A stretch of DNA of 64,000 bases, taken from Streptomyces stelliscabiei (lineage in GTDB: Bacteria > Actinomycetota > Actinomycetes > Streptomycetales > Streptomycetaceae). A model generated the notes under the pieces. The model was given only the letters and a program-made list of their open reading frames with translations, was not told the origin of the DNA and made no database searches. The stretch covers positions 8,928,001 to 8,992,000 of the forward strand of contig NZ_JADBGF010000001.1 of NCBI RefSeq assembly GCF_014873495.1, in the 5' to 3' direction. Below are positions 18,701-25,475 of this stretch, in pieces (positions within the stretch are counted from its first letter, which is position 1; every line of letters begins with the position of its first letter). The position numbers and the translations under genes are program-made.

Positions 18701-19805
18701 GGGCAGCCGGATCCTGGGCGAGGACCACCCCTACACCCTGGGCGCGGCCATGAGCCTCGGCTCCGACCTGCGCAGTGTCGGCCGGTACGCCGAGGCCATG
18801 GAGAGCGACCGGGAGACCCTGCGTCGTACTCGGCGTGTCTTCGGTGAGAACCATTCACGCACGCTCTCCGCCGCCAACAACCTCGCCGTGTCCGAGTTTC
18901 TGTCCGGTGACCGGAAGGCCGCGCGCGACACCAACAGGGAGATCCTCAAACAGCGCCGGGAGATCTCCGGGCCGGATGAGCGGGCCACACTGAACTCCGC
19001 CAACAACTTCGCCCGCGACCTGCGGGCCGCCGGGTTCTTCCGGGAAGCGTTGAAGCTCGCCGAGGACACACTCAAGCGCAGTCGACGGGCCCTGGGGGCC
19101 GACCACATCGTCACGTTCCGCGCTTCTCTCGGGGTAGCGGTTCTGTACCGTCGGCGCGGCGACTACGAAGCGGCGTACAAGCTGACGAGTGAGACCTACG
19201 AACAGGCGTTGAAGGAGCTGGAGCCCAACCACCCCGACACCCTCGCCATCGCCACGAACCTGTGCGCGGACCTCTACGACCGGGGTGAGGCCGTCCGGGG
19301 CCGGGAACTCGCCGAGGAGACCCTGGAGCGTTACAAGCGCCGGTTCGGCCCGGACCATGTCTTCACCCTCGCGAGCGGCACCAACCTGGCCGTGCTGCGT
19401 CGGCTGACCGGGGAGCCGGAAGCCGCGCTCGAACTGTCGACGAGCACTCTCGAGCGTTTTCGCCGACTCCTCGTGCCGCGCCACCCCTACACCCTCACCT
19501 GCATGCTGAATCACGCAACGCACCTGTCCGAGAACGGTGACCACGCACAGGCCGTCGCGTTGGGGCGGGAGGCGTACGAGGGGTTCACAGAGGTGCTCGG
19601 TCCCGATCACTACCTCACCATCGCCGCGACCTCGAACCTCGCGACCGAACTGCGTCGGGACGATCCCGACGAGGCCGAACGGCTGCACCAGGATGCCGAA
19701 CGGAGCGCCCGCAAGAGCGGCGAACTCGGCGGTGACCATCCCATGACCCGGGCAGTCACTCGCTGGCAGCCCATCGACGCGGACATCGAGCCGCCCGTCA
19801 CCTGA
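15786..19805 (+). CDS. fxsT: FxSxx-COOH system TPR protein FxsT (P-loop/TIR/NB-ARC/TPR)
   Basis: This 1339-residue multidomain protein starts with a ParA/MinD-like KGG P-loop (KGGTGRT, residues 18-24) and a DWDLEAPG switch. A TIR-like domain begins near residue 355 (KDFYVSYAATDR). An NB-ARC-type STAND NTPase follows, with Walker A GLGGVGKT near residue 554 and Walker B LLVYDNAE. The last 400 residues (about 930-1330) are repeated TPR units of the kinesin-light-chain type. STAND-plus-TPR proteins act as signal-gated switches. The architecture suggests that the Fxs peptide or its modification state is sensed or deployed through this protein, but the function is not established. The ATG at 15786 follows AAGGAG. 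Confidence 0.85.
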   Translation: MTHDDRRRGTIITFYSFKGGTGRTMALVNTAWILASNGLRVLVVDWDLEAPGLHTYLQPLLADPELTESAGVIEMVKNFARHAVVPRVGSGVDAAAASGPSRPGGGGLADEPDPRELARVDRYAVGTELRLPPGGKLDLLPAGVQDPDTYAVTVSTFDWGTFYRMGGADFLTALRDDMAARYDYVLIDSRTGLSDTASICTVVMPDIVVDCFTLSRQGVNGAAHVARSIRRIADTQRRDIRIVPVPMRVEDAGRDRLEAGRYQARNLFAPFLDWVPPEEQDQYWSSVEIPYKPSYAYEEIPATVGERRQDGTLLAAFERLTARLTDNRVTQLNNMPERYRQTLRAEYERSSPIIRKDFYVSYAATDRLWADWTVTVLRAAGYEATLAPIEVEDLTPAPQETPTWLERTLAGEGRMVLLLSPQYTALPQAREIRQRTSRRDPSGQIGMVVPLRVDDSPPPAEFAPLSAVSLAGVSAEEAVARLLTTVDRVGTVEPGSRPAATGLAAAARLPGTPPQAIGGRPQRNAVFTGRRTLIERLRDSLLSGTTAVLPQALYGLGGVGKTQVALEYAYRFESDYDLVWWINAAEPTQIRQDLNRLAGHLGVPLGGKDLTAICNEVLDKLRRGTPHARWLLVYDNAEKPADLGGLIPDSGPGHHILITSRNPAWAERAERIEVDLFTREESVALLRRYNPDLEPADAARVAEELGDFPLAVSLAAASLQESAMPVDTYVEMLRTQMTDILRNQSAPDYPTSAAASWSLDRLKSRTPAAAALLQLCAFFGPDPIPRDMLSSRPSLELLEQHDPSLSDPLLMSRLYGEIVRNGLAQVDQRTDTLTLHRLIQRVLRDQLTPEERTGMRQRAHAVLGQANPKVPDESDSWRRYAALLPHLWPTRAEESDHLPVRNWICDTVRYLWRSGDADTANRTAERVLQSWQPHFGEDDALVLRLRTELGNALRDQGRLPEAYEVTRDVYERGSRILGEDHPYTLGAAMSLGSDLRSVGRYAEAMESDRETLRRTRRVFGENHSRTLSAANNLAVSEFLSGDRKAARDTNREILKQRREISGPDERATLNSANNFARDLRAAGFFREALKLAEDTLKRSRRALGADHIVTFRASLGVAVLYRRRGDYEAAYKLTSETYEQALKELEPNHPDTLAIATNLCADLYDRGEAVRGRELAEETLERYKRRFGPDHVFTLASGTNLAVLRRLTGEPEAALELSTSTLERFRRLLVPRHPYTLTCMLNHATHLSENGDHAQAVALGREAYEGFTEVLGPDHYLTIAATSNLATELRRDDPDEAERLHQDAERSARKSGELGGDHPMTRAVTRWQPIDADIEPPVT

Positions 19806-19832
19806 CACGACTCTCGCGAACGCAGTGCCACC

Positions 19833-19866
19833 AGAGTCCCGCAGACGAGAGAGTCTGCGGGACTCT
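19833..19866 (+). terminator. Terminator after fxsT
   Basis: A perfect 14-bp stem (19833-19846 with 19853-19866) over GAGAGA lies 28 bp past the fxsT stop. It should end the first fxs transcript and separate it from the second fxsAB pair. Confidence 0.85.
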
Positions 19867-19949
19867 GACGGTTGGCTGACTCACCATCGCGGCGAGCGAG
19901 TCGGACCGCCTCGCCGACCGAGCGACGCCGGCAACTGCGGCGCGATGGT

Positions 19950-20323
19950 GCCCTTCGCGCTGCGCGCGACCCTGCCGCATCTGTGGCCCGGTCGGGCGGC
20001 GTGCGGCCGACGACATCCGGGTACTCCTGCCGCGCACCGAGCTTCGCAACATCCCGCGATGCAGGGCGTTTCGCGCGAGGCCTACGTCAACGACCCCTAC
20101 GTCCCACGGTCGATGGCGGCCCTCGTGGGTCCCGACCGCCTCCCTACGCGCCTCACCGCGGGCCAACGTGGGGCCCTGCGACGCGGTCATACTCGAACGA
20201 GAAGCACTCGCAAGGGCGTTGAAGATCGCGGGAGCTGATCACGACGACGTCATCACCCTGCCTTGCAATCAGTCGGTGGATCTCGCCGTGGCTGATATAA
20301 CGAAGGAGTCGAAAGAGCACTAG
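19950..20323 (+). pseudogene. Decayed coding remnant, identity unknown
   Basis: Between fxsT and the second fxsA, coding-like stretches appear in different frames. One reads ADDIRVLLPRTELRNIP near 20006-20060, another YVNDPYVPRSMAALVGPD near 20083-20137, and a third NVGPCDAVILEREALARALK near 20165-20224, continuing to a TAG at 20321. No single start-to-stop frame joins them. I read this as a frameshifted gene remnant within the 800-bp gap 19806-20609. I do not recognise the family. Confidence 0.4.
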
Positions 20324-20609
20324 GGTGAAGCCCTGCAACTCGCCATACATACCTTGAGAGTAAGCCACCCCACGTAAGCGGCGGGTGGAGAGCAGTGTGC
20401 GACCGGACGCGGATGGTGAACCACCGTCCACCTTCTTATCCGGGTCTGCCGAATACGATGCGCTCCACTCGGTTCGGTGAAGCTCTATGCTGCGGCACTT
20501 GGCGCGGATCCTCGCCGATTGCGATACAGGCCGCCGTTATCCTCCACTCGCGGTTACGGCAGCCTTGGCAGTGCGAACTTCCCACATCAGCTTGGCCGTT
20601 AGGAGACCG

Positions 20610-20822
20610 ATGCCCCCCTTCCTGTTCTCGACGGATACGCCTGCAGGGTGCGCCGATTCCAGCGCTCACCCGATCTGGGCCGCCCGGAACCGCCTTTGTG
20701 GAGTGCCCGAGAACAGTGCTCTCGGGCATGTATTGCGCCGCCTCGTGCGGGAGGCCCAGAACCCGATCGGCACGGCCTCGGCCGATTTCGAATCGTCGCT
20801 CGAGTACGAGGCGCCGGTGTAA
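20610..20822 (+). CDS. fxsA: FxsA-like precursor with C-terminal extension (copy 2)
   Basis: This 70-residue peptide contains NSALGHVLRRLVREA, matching the conserved leader segment of FxsA proteins, and ends ADFESSLEYEAPV. The F-E-S core is present, but six residues follow the position where a canonical FxSxx-COOH peptide would stop. ATG 20610 has AGGAG at the right distance. The stop TAA overlaps the next ATG (TAATG), exactly as expected for an fxsA-fxsB pair. The N-terminal 30 residues (PPFLFSTDTPAG onward) are atypical, so the annotated start or an upstream frameshift is uncertain. It could be a diverged active precursor or a decaying one. Confidence 0.6.
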   Translation: MPPFLFSTDTPAGCADSSAHPIWAARNRLCGVPENSALGHVLRRLVREAQNPIGTASADFESSLEYEAPV

Positions 20823-22072
20823 TGAACCGCGTCCCCGTCCAGCCGCCCCCCGTGTCCCTGCGCCAGTTCGTCCTCAAGGTGCACAGCCGCTGCAATCTGG
20901 ACTGCGATTACTGCTACGTCTACCACTCCGCCGACACCAGTTGGCGTGCCAAGCCCCGCCTCATGAGCGGGGCGGTGGCCGAGCAGGTGGCCCTGCGTAT
21001 CGTCGAGCACGCCTCGACCCACGGTCTGCCGGACGTCCGGATCGTGCTGCACGGTGGGGAGCCGTTGCTTCTCGGGGCCGGAGGGCTGGAGGAACTGCTC
21101 GGTGTCCTCGGGCGGGGCCTGGCCGGGGCGGGGGTACCCGTCCGCTTCTCGATGCAGACCAACGGGGTGTTGCTGACCCCCGACGTCCTGGACGTACTCC
21201 TTCGGCATCGAGTGGGCGTCAGCGTCAGCCTCGACGGCACACGGACGGGCCACGACCGGCACCGGCGCTTCCCGCGGGGCGGGGGCAGCCACCGGCAGGT
21301 GACGGAGGGACTCGCCCGCCTGGCATCGCCACCGTACCGCCCCCTGTACGCGGGCCTGTTGTGCACGATCGACCTGGCCAACGACCCCGTCGACACCTAC
21401 GAGGCGCTGCTCGCCGCACGCCCCCAACGCATCGACCTTCTGCTGCCGCACGGCACCTGGGACACGCCCCCGCCCGGACTCGCGGACCGGCGCGGCCGGA
21501 TTCCCGCCGCCCCGCCGCTGACCGGCCACGGGGAGTCGGCCCGGCCGGACGGGGCGCCGTACGCCGACTGGCTGCGACGGGTCTTCGACCGCTGGTACGA
21601 CGCCCCCGTACGGGAGACGGGTGTCCGCCTCTTCGAGGAGCTGATGGCGGGCGTCCTCGGGGGTTCGATGCGTACCGAGTCGGTGGGGCTGGCCCCGGCG
21701 ACCCTGGCAGTGATCGAGACGGACGGCTCCATCGAGCAGTCCGACTCCCTCAAGGTCGCCTACGAGGGTGCACCCGAGACGGGGCTCGACGTCTTCCGCC
21801 ACAGCCTCGACGACGTCCTCGACCAACCCCAGATCCGCCAACGCCAGTCCGGCGCAGCCGGGTTGGGGCCCACATGCGGCCGCTGCCCGCTGCTCGCCGT
21901 CTGCGGGGGCGGACTCTTCGCCCACCGCTACGCCTCCGGGAGCGGCTTCCGCAACCCGTCCGTGTACTGCGCCGACCTGGCCGCACTGACCCTGCACATC
22001 CGTGCCCGCGTCCGGGCCGACCTCGCCGGGGCGTCGCGGGGCTTGTCCGAGCTGGACGTCAGGGGTACGTAG
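20822..22072 (+). CDS. fxsB: FxsB radical SAM/SPASM enzyme (copy 2)
   Basis: This 416-residue paralogue of the enzyme at 12875 has CNLDCDYC near residue 25, HGGEPLLLG near residue 77, and a SPASM cysteine cluster CGRCPLLAVCGGGLF near residue 353. Long stretches match copy 1 in order (VDTYEALL, LLPHGTW, EQSDSLKV, ETGLDVFRHS). Unlike copy 1, it has no TTA in the cluster motif and has normal high-GC codon use. It is coupled to the preceding precursor by TAATG and has no fxsC or fxsT of its own, so it may share those of copy 1. The end lies 47 bp before the second tRNA-Pro. Confidence 0.88.
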   Translation: MNRVPVQPPPVSLRQFVLKVHSRCNLDCDYCYVYHSADTSWRAKPRLMSGAVAEQVALRIVEHASTHGLPDVRIVLHGGEPLLLGAGGLEELLGVLGRGLAGAGVPVRFSMQTNGVLLTPDVLDVLLRHRVGVSVSLDGTRTGHDRHRRFPRGGGSHRQVTEGLARLASPPYRPLYAGLLCTIDLANDPVDTYEALLAARPQRIDLLLPHGTWDTPPPGLADRRGRIPAAPPLTGHGESARPDGAPYADWLRRVFDRWYDAPVRETGVRLFEELMAGVLGGSMRTESVGLAPATLAVIETDGSIEQSDSLKVAYEGAPETGLDVFRHSLDDVLDQPQIRQRQSGAAGLGPTCGRCPLLAVCGGGLFAHRYASGSGFRNPSVYCADLAALTLHIRARVRADLAGASRGLSELDVRGT

Positions 22073-22119
22073 GGTAGGGTTTACCTGCGTGTTCACAGGC
22101 GACATCGTGGACAGCGCGG

Positions 22120-22193
<74 letters not shown>

Positions 22194-22212
22194 CTTTGCG
22201 AAGTCGCAGATC

Positions 22213-22247
22213 AGGGGCCGTTTCAGGAGAAATCTGAAGCGGCCCCT
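22213..22247 (+). terminator. Terminator after tRNA-Pro copy 2
   Basis: A 14-bp stem with one G-T pair (22213-22226 with 22234-22247) over GAGAAAT lies 20 bp after the tRNA. Its outer eight pairs (AGGGGCCG/CGGCCCCT) are the same as in the terminator of copy 1, but the inner part differs. Confidence 0.8.
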
Positions 22248-22307
22248 TGATCATCGAGGGGCAGGGGCACCGAACCGACCCGGCGGCTTGCCGTTCCGAT
22301 CGGCCGT

Positions 22308-22409
22308 ATGCGGCGGTGGCACAGTGCCGCATCGCACGCGGGGGTCGATCTCGACGAGTGGGTGCTCGTCACGCTCGACAGCGCGGCCGAGGAGATCCTG
22401 GCGGGGTAG
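22308..22409 (+). CDS. Small hypothetical protein, 33 aa
   Basis: An ATG-started frame encodes RRWHSAASHAGVDLDEWVLV and ends LDSAAEEILAG. Composition and third-position bias look coding, and an amphipathic V-D-L-D-E-W helix resembles short ribbon-helix-helix or antitoxin-like tails. The same frame is open upstream without a better start, so this may be the 3' remnant of a longer gene. No clear ribosome binding site is seen. Confidence 0.35.
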   Translation: MRRWHSAASHAGVDLDEWVLVTLDSAAEEILAG

Positions 22410-22431
22410 CCGCCGCACCGGCCACGGGCTC

Positions 22432-23412
22432 TCAGGCGGGCTGCCGGCGCTTGAGGGGCCCCCACCAGTCCCGGTTGTCGCGATACCAGGCGAAGGTCTC
22501 GGCCAGCCCGGACTCGAAGTCGTGCCGCGGACGGTAGCCCAACTCGGTCCGCAACCTGGTGCAGTCGATCGCATAGCGCCTGTCGTGGCCCTTGCGGTCC
22601 GGTACCTGCCGTACGCGCGCCCAGGTCGCGCCGACTGCCGCGAGCAGCCGCGCGGTCAGTTCCCGGTTGCTCAGCTCGATACCGCCGCTGATGTTGTAGA
22701 CACGGCCCGCGACACCGCCGGCGCGGACCAGCTCGACGGCCGCGCAGTGGTCCTCGACGTGCAGCCAGTCGCGCCGGTTGAGCCCGTCGCCGTACAGCGG
22801 GACGTCACCACCGTCGAGCAGCGTCGTGAGGAACAGCGGGATGATCTTCTCGGGGAACTGCCGCGGCCCGTAGTTGTTGCTGCACCGGGTGACCCGCACG
22901 TCGAGGCCGTGGGTGCGGTGGTACGACAGAGCCAGAAGGTCCGAGGCCGCCTTGGAGGCGGCGTAGGGGGAGTTGGGGTCGAGGGGGTCCCGCTCGGTGC
23001 GGGAGCCGCTCTCCACCGAGCCGTAGACCTCGTCCGTGGACACGTGCACGAAGCGGTCGACGCCGTGTCGCAGCGCGGCGTCCAGCAGGGTCTGGGTGCC
23101 CGTGACGTTGGTGCGCACGAAAGCGTCGGCGGAGGCGATCGAGCGGTCCACATGGGACTCGGCGGCGAAGTGCAGCACCTGGTCGGCCTGTCGCATCAGC
23201 TTGTCGACGAGGGGGGCGTCGCAGATGTCGCCCCGGACGAACGTCAGCCGGGGATCGCCGAGATCGAGATTGTCCAAACTCCCGGCGTAGGTCAGGCTGT
23301 CCAGCACCGTGACCTGGGACACCCCGCTGCGCTGTGCGGTGTCGCCCGCGAGCAGCATCCGTACGTAAGCGGAGCCGATGAAACCGGCGGCGCCGGTGAC
23401 CAGCAGATTCAC
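22432..23412 (-). CDS. rmlB: dTDP-glucose 4,6-dehydratase
   Basis: This 326-residue short-chain dehydrogenase has TGAAGFIGS near residue 6 for NAD+, the STDEVYG motif near residue 120, and YAASK around residue 147 (catalytic Tyr and Lys). It converts dTDP-glucose to dTDP-4-keto-6-deoxyglucose, the branch point for deoxysugars. The GTG start at 23412 overlaps the rmlA stop by two bases, so the pair is coupled. Position next to the 2,6-dideoxysugar genes suggests it supplies the macrolide sugar, not only cell-wall rhamnose. Confidence 0.95.
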   Translation of the reverse strand: MNLLVTGAAGFIGSAYVRMLLAGDTAQRSGVSQVTVLDSLTYAGSLDNLDLGDPRLTFVRGDICDAPLVDKLMRQADQVLHFAAESHVDRSIASADAFVRTNVTGTQTLLDAALRHGVDRFVHVSTDEVYGSVESGSRTERDPLDPNSPYAASKAASDLLALSYHRTHGLDVRVTRCSNNYGPRQFPEKIIPLFLTTLLDGGDVPLYGDGLNRRDWLHVEDHCAAVELVRAGGVAGRVYNISGGIELSNRELTARLLAAVGATWARVRQVPDRKGHDRRYAIDCTRLRTELGYRPRHDFESGLAETFAWYRDNRDWWGPLKRRQPA

Positions 23413-24317
23413 AGCCCCTCCGAAGGAAGCGGAGGCAGCACGCCCGCCTTGCACAGGCGCGCCCGCTCCATGACGTACTCGCCGTAGGGCGAATTGCCCA
23501 TGCTCGCACCCAGCGCTTGGCAGTCGTCCGGGTCGATGTATCCCATGTGCATGGCGATCTCCTCGATGCAGCCGAGGCGGGTGCCCTGCCTGCGCTGCGT
23601 GTCCCTCACGAAAGTGCCCGCTTCGAGCAGGGATTCATGAGTGCCGGTGTCCAGCCACGTGACGCCCCTGCCGAGCCACACCAGTTCGGCGGTGCCCATC
23701 TTCAGGTAGACGCGCAGCAGGTCGGTGATCTCCAGCTCGCCCCGGGGGGACGGCTCCAGGTCTCTGGCGATGTCCGTGACCTGGGCGTCGAAGAAGTACA
23801 TCCCCGGGATGGCGAGCTTCGAGCGCGGATTGAGGGGCTTCTCCTCGATAGAGAGGAGTTCGCCCTGCGCGTTGATCTCGGCGACTCCGAACCGCTCGGG
23901 GTCGGCCACCTCGTGGCCGAACAGCACACAGCCACCCATCTTGAGCGCGGTACGCCGCAGCATGGTGGGCAGGTTGGCGCCGTGGAAGAAATTGTCGCCG
24001 AGGACCAGCGCGCACTGCTCGCCGCGGATGTGGTTCTCCCCCACGAGGAAGGCGTCGGCGATGCCGCGCGGCTTGTCCTGCGTGGCGTAGTCGAGGGACA
24101 GCCCCAGCTGCCGGCCGTCGCCCAGAAGCGCCTGGAAGGCGGGGAGGTCGGCAGGACGCGTGATGATGAGGATGTCCCGGATGCCCGCCAGCATGAGCAC
24201 GGAGAGCGGGTAGTAGATCATCGGCTTGTCGTAGACCGGCGCGAGTTGTTTGGAACCGGCGAACGTGAGGGGCTGCAGGCGGGTGCCGTTGCCGCCCGCC
24301 AGAATGATCCCCTTCAT
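23409..24317 (-). CDS. rmlA: Glucose-1-phosphate thymidylyltransferase
   Basis: This 302-residue nucleotidyltransferase begins MKGIILAGGNGTRLQPLT, the nucleotide-binding signature. Metal and substrate residues are visible in LVLGDNFFHG and EEKPLNPRS, and VTWLDTGTHESLL lies near residue 220. It makes dTDP-glucose from glucose-1-phosphate and dTTP. I use the ATG at 24317 with GGAG upstream; a GTG nine bases earlier is possible. It is transcribed before rmlB with a four-base overlap. Confidence 0.95.
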   Translation of the reverse strand: MKGIILAGGNGTRLQPLTFAGSKQLAPVYDKPMIYYPLSVLMLAGIRDILIITRPADLPAFQALLGDGRQLGLSLDYATQDKPRGIADAFLVGENHIRGEQCALVLGDNFFHGANLPTMLRRTALKMGGCVLFGHEVADPERFGVAEINAQGELLSIEEKPLNPRSKLAIPGMYFFDAQVTDIARDLEPSPRGELEITDLLRVYLKMGTAELVWLGRGVTWLDTGTHESLLEAGTFVRDTQRRQGTRLGCIEEIAMHMGYIDPDDCQALGASMGNSPYGEYVMERARLCKAGVLPPLPSEGL

Positions 24318-24602
24318 GCGCTCCACGCTCCTTCGTGATCGGTGTCGGGCATCGTCGGGGGCCCGTCCTCAGCCGTTCTCATGCGCGTCTTGGTGGAGCG
24401 GGGCCGACGACCGGCGCGGGGGACTTCGAGCAGGGTCATTGCATGTTCGGGATCGGTCCGGTTCGCCGGTCTCGTACATGGCGTCACGTCATGTTCCGTC
24501 CTGTGCCGGGACGTTCCCCGGGAAGCGGAACAGGCACGGCGCCGGTGATCATGTGGTTGTCGAAGACTCATGAGAACCGAGCGAGACCGAACATCGTCAG
24601 CC

Positions 24603-24788
24603 ATGCCCTCCGGGCTGGGACAACTGGCCCTCCCGAACCCTCACGGCACCCCACAGGACGCCGCTGACCTGCGTCGGTTCCTGATCTGGGTGCCTGATCC
24701 ACGCGGCCGTCGAGGACGGCGGTATCCGATGCCGCCCTTGTTGTGTGCGGCCGCCGCGGCCGTGTCGGCCGGCGCCCGCTCCCTTGAT
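24603..24788 (+). pseudogene. ISAs1-family transposase, N-terminal fragment
   Basis: The frame from ATG 24603 reads DAADLRRFLIWVPDPRGRRG and then LLCAAAAAVSAGARS. This is the N-terminal DDE-transposase-associated region typical of ISAs1/H-repeat transposases. After about residue 62 the similarity stops and no DDE catalytic part follows, so only a fragment survives. It lies in the rearranged gap between rmlA and the carbamoyltransferase. Confidence 0.65.
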
Positions 24789-24939
24789 CCTTTTCCGGCA
24801 TCGAGGCGATCAGCACGGCCACCCGTTGCGGGCTGTCCGAGGGACGCGTCGGTGGTCCCGCACCATGCCCTGCTGACCGAGGGCGTCTGCGACGGTACGG
24901 GAGCCGCACCGTTTCCGGGCTACGAGTAGCGGCGATCGC

Positions 24940-25160
24940 GCGGCGTTCCTCGCGTGCCTGCTCGATCGGTTCCTCCAACGCCTCGTACCACTGCTCGCCC
25001 TGCGCACCGCAGTTGTCCCGGATGCCGTGCTTGAGGTCGAAGGTGTTGGCGTTCAGGGAACGGACCATGGCGAGCCCCTGGTCGACCTGCCTCCGCAGCT
25101 CACCCTGCGAGTGGGACAGCTGTGCCACGGCGGCACGTATCTCGGTGCGCGCGTCTGCTC
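24940..25160 (-). pseudogene. Fragment of an unidentified protein
   Basis: Minus-strand codons here show strong high-GC coding bias and read EIRAAVAQLSHSQGELRRQV, then SLNANTFDLKHGIRDNCGAQ and EQWYEALEEPIEQAREERRA. It is a charged, helical, coiled-coil-like polypeptide. The frame is abruptly cut at about 25161, where the glycosyltransferase repeat begins, and decays toward 24930. I do not recognise the family. It looks like a gene truncated by the rearrangement. Confidence 0.45.
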
Positions 25161-25162
25161 AG

Positions 25163-25402
25163 ATCGACGGCCCACGCCGCAGGGCGGCCCGCACCGTCGG
25201 ATCGCGCAGCACCGACTCGGCGAAGCCGGCGGGCAGCGCTTCGAGAGCCCGGAAGCCGGAACCGGCCCGGTCGGCCAAGCTCCTGAACTCCGCCCCGGCT
25301 GCCGGCACCACCCTCGTGCCCGCGAGCCTTCAGCTCGACGCCGAGCACCACGAACGGCTGCACGTCACCGCGCGAACCCATGGTCAGCAGGACGATCCGC
25401 AT
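25163..25402 (-). pseudogene. Truncated, frameshifted copy of the glycosyltransferase 5' end
   Basis: From the ATG at 25402 the frame reads MRIVLLTMGSRGDVQPFVVL, matching the intact glycosyltransferase start at 32838. One extra C near 25312 (CCACCCTCG versus CCACCTCG in the intact copy) then shifts the frame. The similarity continues out of frame to 25163 and ends abruptly after about 80 codons' worth of sequence. It sits just downstream of the carbamoyltransferase, as a real glycosyltransferase gene would. Confidence 0.85.
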
Positions 25403-25475
25403 CGTTCTCCTCGAGTCCGTCACTCCGCCGGACGGGCGTCAGGCCGGGGTCAGCGTCAGGTACCGCTGCTGCCAG
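25163..25475 (-). repeat. Direct repeat of about 313 bp, left copy
   Basis: This segment matches 32600-32911 with about eight differences by eye, including a one-base indel. It spans the last 12 codons of the carbamoyltransferase, the 36-bp spacer and the glycosyltransferase 5' end. Together with the right copy it brackets the 7.1-kb sugar module. Confidence 0.9.
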
